From Bacilli bacterium (GTDB lineage: Bacteria; Bacillota_I; Bacilli_A; RFN20; CAG-826), in NCBI GenBank assembly GCA_017534425.1, contig JAFXWB010000023.1:1-36097 (forward strand): a stretch of 36,097 bases of DNA, in the 5' to 3' direction. Below, in pieces: positions 33,278 through 36,097 of the stretch (position 1 is its first letter; the number at the start of each line of letters is the position of its first letter). The notes under the pieces are model-generated. The model was given only the letters and a program-made list of their open reading frames with translations, was not told where the DNA came from and did no database searches. A program made the position numbers and the translations under genes.

Positions 33278-34180
33278 TTGTGATTTATTTTCTTTAATTA
33301 GACGTCCAATATTTAGCCCCAAATTGATACCAGAATATAACAAACAGAAGGCATACATTATGATAAATCCATATGGTTTTGTAAGTAGTCTTTCTAGTTG
33401 TAAAACTGGTGAAAGTGGGTTGGCAATTAATTGATAATTTTCGTGTAAAATATTGCCCAACACAACCATGTAAATTAGTGACAAAATTGAGTAGCTAAAT
33501 GCGATAGAAAGAAGGAGTATATTTTTCTTCTTATCGTGAAGCCATTGACGGTCAACAAAGTAAGCACAAACTAAGAATGCTGGGACTAATAATTGGAAGT
33601 AGAACGGAAGGACATAAACGCTATCATATGAGCTCCAATAAAGTGGTAGTAAAACGAATCCACCAAGCTTCTCTAGAGCAAACATAAGCATAAATGCAAA
33701 TAAGACTTCTCTAACCCAATAAAATCTGCCGTTTTTCCAGGTTTTTTCCGGTTTTTCCTGAAAAATTTGTTTAAGAGCGATAATTGCAGCATATACGGAA
33801 ATTCCTAGGAAAATGGCATGAATTATGAGCATAAATAACGGAAATGCTGAGAAAATATAGTCTCCAACAAATGTGTGGTAAACGATAGTTCCATCTAAGA
33901 TAGAAGTGACTATTCCAACTACTGCAAATGAGGCAATAATTAATGCATATTTACGGAAGAAATAGGCGTCTCTTCTTTTCAAACAAACATAGTTATAAAT
34001 AGCGAAAAGCAAGACATAAATTTCAATCATAAATAAGACCATTGGAAGACCAGATAAAGCGACCAAAGACATTGATTGATAATTAGAAACAACAGAGGAA
34101 ATTAAGTTCCAAGTAAAGAATGTAATTACACTAATCATGAGCACCAAAACGGTGGCTAAAATATTCTTAAAAAGTTTCAT
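33260..34180 (-). CDS. Polytopic membrane protein of unknown function
   Basis: 306 residues with about eight hydrophobic helices. The start MKLFKNILATVLVLM at 34180 is chosen because its ATG overlaps the preceding stop (TAATG) and a GGGTGGG stretch precedes it; further upstream only a GTG is available. Short loops and a basic C-terminal tail (IGRLIKENKSQKKVEA) are seen. No family recognised. Translational coupling to the phosphoesterase lipoprotein suggests the two work together at the membrane. Confidence 0.72.
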   Translation of the reverse strand: MKLFKNILATVLVLMISVITFFTWNLISSVVSNYQSMSLVALSGLPMVLFMIEIYVLLFAIYNYVCLKRRDAYFFRKYALIIASFAVVGIVTSILDGTIVYHTFVGDYIFSAFPLFMLIIHAIFLGISVYAAIIALKQIFQEKPEKTWKNGRFYWVREVLFAFMLMFALEKLGGFVLLPLYWSSYDSVYVLPFYFQLLVPAFLVCAYFVDRQWLHDKKKNILLLSIAFSYSILSLIYMVVLGNILHENYQLIANPLSPVLQLERLLTKPYGFIIMYAFCLLYSGINLGLNIGRLIKENKSQKKVEA

Positions 34181-35229
34181 TATTTTGCCCACCCTTCTGC
34201 TGGTGTTTCAAGCACTTCATCATTTGCATAATTTGCATAGTAATTTTTGAAAGAGAGTGAGAGGTCATTGTGATCAATTTTGATGACTTGTCCACCTAAC
34301 TTTTTGCCTTCATCATCGCAATAAATTCTGTTAGTAGCGTGGACTCCATAACAAAGGTAAACACCTTCGTATTTAATGACTGAATCGTTTGAGTGGTCAT
34401 GGCTACAAGAAACTGATTGAGTTGAGCCCAATTCTTTAATCTTAGTAAAGATGCCTTTATCTGATGATGGGCTACCGGCCCATTCTTGCATATCTCCAAT
34501 AAGTGGAGCGTTTTCTTGCTCTTCTGCAGATTTACTTTGATCCCAAATCTTTGTGAATTCTGGGAAACCTATATGCATATACATTGAAGACTTAACTACT
34601 TCTCCGCCTCCATAGTTATCTTTAGAGTAATTAACCATTCTTTCATACCAATCAATTTGATCTTGTTTGATAAAGTCATATTCCCCAGTATCGAAATTGT
34701 AGTTGTGCGAATCTAAGAAATAAAGTTGGTATTCAGCTTTGGTGTTATCGTTATTCTTTCTTAAATTAATAACAAAATTACTTCTTCCTTCTACATCATC
34801 ATCTTCAAGATTTACAAAGCGACAATGTTGTCGATATCTACTTGAAGCACAAAGTCTTTGAATATAAGTATCAGAATAATAACCTTGGTCATCGTGATTA
34901 CCAAAGATATATGTCCAATAAATGTTGTGAGATTCGATAAAATCGAATAATTTCTTTACTGTGTGCTTATCAGCATATGTAAAACAGTCGCCTGTAAGTG
35001 CGATAAAATCTGGGTTTGATGCTTTAATTGTTCTATCAATAAGAGCAAAATGCTCCTCATGAAGATCAGACTGTGACATATGAATATCACCTAGTTGGAG
35101 AATCTTGTAATCTTCGGTTCTATCCCAAGGTAAATATCTCACATATTCACTTTCAGCATAATGTTTCGTTCCTCTACAGCCACCCAAAAGAATTGCTACT
35201 AGAGGCAAGAATATTAGTGATTTTCTCAT
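34180..35229 (-). CDS. Calcineurin-like metallophosphoesterase lipoprotein
   Basis: 349 residues, lipobox LLGGC (Cys18), so attached to the outer face of the membrane. The metal-binding motifs of the family appear in order: LGDIHM (Asp48, His50), LTGDCF (Asp81), FGNHDD (Asn111, His112), MHIGFPE (His) and CSHDHSND (GHDH variant). FLDSHNYN fits the usual middle segment. It would hydrolyse phosphate mono- or diesters, or phosphorylated surface material, outside the cell. The substrate is unknown. It is the first gene of a two-gene unit with a membrane protein and has a good promoter. Confidence 0.9.
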   Translation of the reverse strand: MRKSLIFLPLVAILLGGCRGTKHYAESEYVRYLPWDRTEDYKILQLGDIHMSQSDLHEEHFALIDRTIKASNPDFIALTGDCFTYADKHTVKKLFDFIESHNIYWTYIFGNHDDQGYYSDTYIQRLCASSRYRQHCRFVNLEDDDVEGRSNFVINLRKNNDNTKAEYQLYFLDSHNYNFDTGEYDFIKQDQIDWYERMVNYSKDNYGGGEVVKSSMYMHIGFPEFTKIWDQSKSAEEQENAPLIGDMQEWAGSPSSDKGIFTKIKELGSTQSVSCSHDHSNDSVIKYEGVYLCYGVHATNRIYCDDEGKKLGGQVIKIDHNDLSLSFKNYYANYANDEVLETPAEGWAK

Positions 35230-35251
35230 ATTTATATATAACCTCGACTTT

Positions 35252-35280
35252 ATTGTAAAAAACTTTTAAGTTTTAGTCAA
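35252..35280 (-). promoter_or_regulatory. Promoter of the phosphoesterase unit, with inverted repeat in the spacer
   Basis: The minus strand shows TTGACT (35280-35275), 17 bp, then TACAAT (35257-35252). The spacer holds AAAACTT-TT-AAGTTTT (35259-35274), an inverted repeat filling almost exactly the interval between the two boxes, so it could be an operator. Confidence 0.82.
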
Positions 35281-35300
35281 AAAGTATTACACTTATACTC

Positions 35301-35936
35301 ATGATACGTAAAGACATTAAGGAATTTTTAAATACTCTTCCAAAAAACGTAACTTTAGTGGCCGCGACAAAATATATCGGTCCAGAAGATATGGAAGTTT
35401 TACTCCTAAACGGAGTTAATAATTTTGGCGAGAATAGAACGGACTCATTTTTAGCCAAATATGCATGTTTACTTGGTAAAGGTGCTATTTGGCATTTCAT
35501 TGGTCATTTACAACGTAATAAAGCAAGTGAAGTTATTAACAAGATTGATTATCTTCATTCACTTGATTCACTTAAACTTGCGGAACTTATCGAACAAAAA
35601 CGTGAAAAACCGCTTAAATGTTTCGTTGAAGTTTCAATTAACCTAGAAGAAAGTAAAAACGGAGTCCCTTATTACGAGACAAAGCAGTTTATTAAGGAAC
35701 TTCTGAGATTCAAAAAGATTGAACTTGTCGGATTAATGATGATGGCAATTAAAGAAAGTAATGAAAACTCGCTTGAAGAGCAGTTCGCTAAACTCAGAAT
35801 TCTAAGAGATGACATTGAAAAAGAGTTAAATATCAAGCTTCCTTATTTATCAATGGGAATGTCTGACGATTATAAAGAGGCTATCAAAGAAGGCGCAACT
35901 CATATTAGACTTGGTCGAATTCTATATAACTTATAA
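35301..35936 (+). CDS. yggS: PLP homeostasis protein, YggS/YlmE family
   Basis: 211 residues, slightly shorter at the N-terminus than usual (about 225-230). The PLP lysine is Lys24 in TLVAATKY. Other family blocks are NNFGENR, WHFIGHLQRNK, FVEVSINLEESKNGV, LVGLMMMAIKE, LSMGMSDDYKEAIKEGATHIRLGRILY. The protein binds pyridoxal phosphate and keeps free PLP and amino/keto-acid pools balanced; it has no known catalytic activity. A TATACT hexamer ends 1 nt before the ATG and there is no ribosome binding site, so either the mRNA is leaderless or the promoter lies elsewhere. Just downstream lies an insertion sequence end. Confidence 0.95.
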   Translation: MIRKDIKEFLNTLPKNVTLVAATKYIGPEDMEVLLLNGVNNFGENRTDSFLAKYACLLGKGAIWHFIGHLQRNKASEVINKIDYLHSLDSLKLAELIEQKREKPLKCFVEVSINLEESKNGVPYYETKQFIKELLRFKKIELVGLMMMAIKESNENSLEEQFAKLRILRDDIEKELNIKLPYLSMGMSDDYKEAIKEGATHIRLGRILYNL

Positions 35937-35957
35937 AGTAAAAGCAGCCACCTAGAT

Positions 35958-36097
35958 TGATGGGTACCCAGTTTCCTAGACAATAATTGTTTGTTAACTG
36001 GATTATATCATAAGGCTAATATGGATGCTTCTCGGAATTTAACCGGAGGCATCCATTTTGTTTTGCCTTTAATTCTTCTATTGTTGTAATAATCGAT
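35958..36097 (-). mobile_element. End of an IS3-family insertion sequence (rest outside window)
   Basis: The transposase 3' end, about 40 nt of trailer, and a probable terminal repeat lie between yggS and the window edge. The likely outer end, in the TG...CA style of the family, is at 35958-35982 (TGATGGGTACCCAGTTTCCTAGACA on the plus strand in two parts: TGATGGGTACCCAG then TTTCCTAGACA). The exact border (35958 or 35961) and any target duplication cannot be fixed without the other end. Confidence 0.75.
36008..36097 (-). CDS. IS3-family transposase, C-terminal 29 residues (cut by window edge)
   Basis: Reading inward from the right edge gives IDYYNNRRIKGKTKWMPP, then VKFREASILAL and TGA (36010-36008). 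The YYNNRRIK...PVxFR pattern is the standard C-terminus of the IS3/IS150 OrfB integrase (rve domain, after the final catalytic Glu). The catalytic DDE core lies outside the window. Confidence 0.88.
   Translation of the reverse strand: MDYYNNRRIKGKTKWMPPVKFREASILAL

Noticed and set aside
35961-35970. TGGGTACCCA as a second T-box
   Set aside because: It shares only GGTACC with a T-box; there is no stem I, no terminator and no aminoacyl gene beside it, and it sits at an insertion-sequence end.
1-36097. TGA read as tryptophan, as in mycoplasmas
   Set aside because: All conserved tryptophans checked are TGG, and TGA serves as a stop in the transposase and the small membrane protein gene.
1-36097. 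CRISPR arrays, tRNA or rRNA genes
   Set aside because: No regularly spaced repeats, cloverleaf-like or rRNA-like sequences were noticed in the intergenic regions, which are few and short.

Overview
The window is AT-rich and uses the standard genetic code: tryptophan is TGG throughout, and TGA appears only as a stop. Lipoproteins carry typical Gram-positive lipoboxes, valS is led by a T-box, and tig, lon and engB are clustered. This suggests a low-GC Firmicute, probably an uncultured gut or rumen member of the Bacilli/Erysipelotrichia/Mollicutes-related lineages. The lineage is inferred from style and gene content; no rRNA is present.

Layout. (1) 1-1430: the 5' half of valS on the minus strand, with a complete T-box leader and promoter. 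(2) 1581-3920: a secreted 779-residue beta-rich protein with its own promoter. (3) 22058 down to 4058: one very compact minus-strand transcription unit of 13 genes, with gaps of at most 17 nt and several start/stop overlaps. In order of transcription it encodes a 963-residue lipoprotein, a GH130 phosphorylase, two LplB/LplC-type permeases, a solute-binding lipoprotein, a clan GH-A glycosidase lipoprotein, a 912-residue lipoprotein, a second GH130, an SGNH-hydrolase lipoprotein, three small membrane proteins and an oversized MsmX/UgpC-like ATPase. (4) 26511 down to 22231: a second compact unit with a ROK sugar kinase, manA, an alpha/beta hydrolase, a DUF4886-like SGNH protein and a CE2-like esterase. 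(5) 26610-27153: a YefM/YoeB toxin-antitoxin pair. (6) 27155-31457: tig-lon-engB. (7) 31505-35936: a TPR-like protein, an acyltransferase-like protein, a membrane protein, a phosphoesterase lipoprotein and YggS. (8) 35958-36097: the end of an IS3-family element.

How the genes fit together. Units 3 and 4 read as a Gram-positive utilisation locus for a beta-mannoside, perhaps an acetylated beta-mannan. Surface lipoproteins would bind the glycan and the GH-A enzyme would cut it. The SBP plus two permeases, powered by the ATPase, would import oligosaccharides. The esterases would deacetylate them, the GH130 enzymes would release mannose 1-phosphate, and ManA and the ROK kinase would feed sugars into glycolysis. 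The substrate is inferred from the GH130, ManA and CE2-like genes; no mannan-specific residue proves it. No phosphomannomutase, epimerase or transcriptional regulator for the locus is visible.

The least explained parts are the roughly 330-residue C-terminal extension of the ATPase, the three small membrane proteins beside it, and the large apparently non-catalytic beta-sandwich proteins, two of which share a recognisable module.
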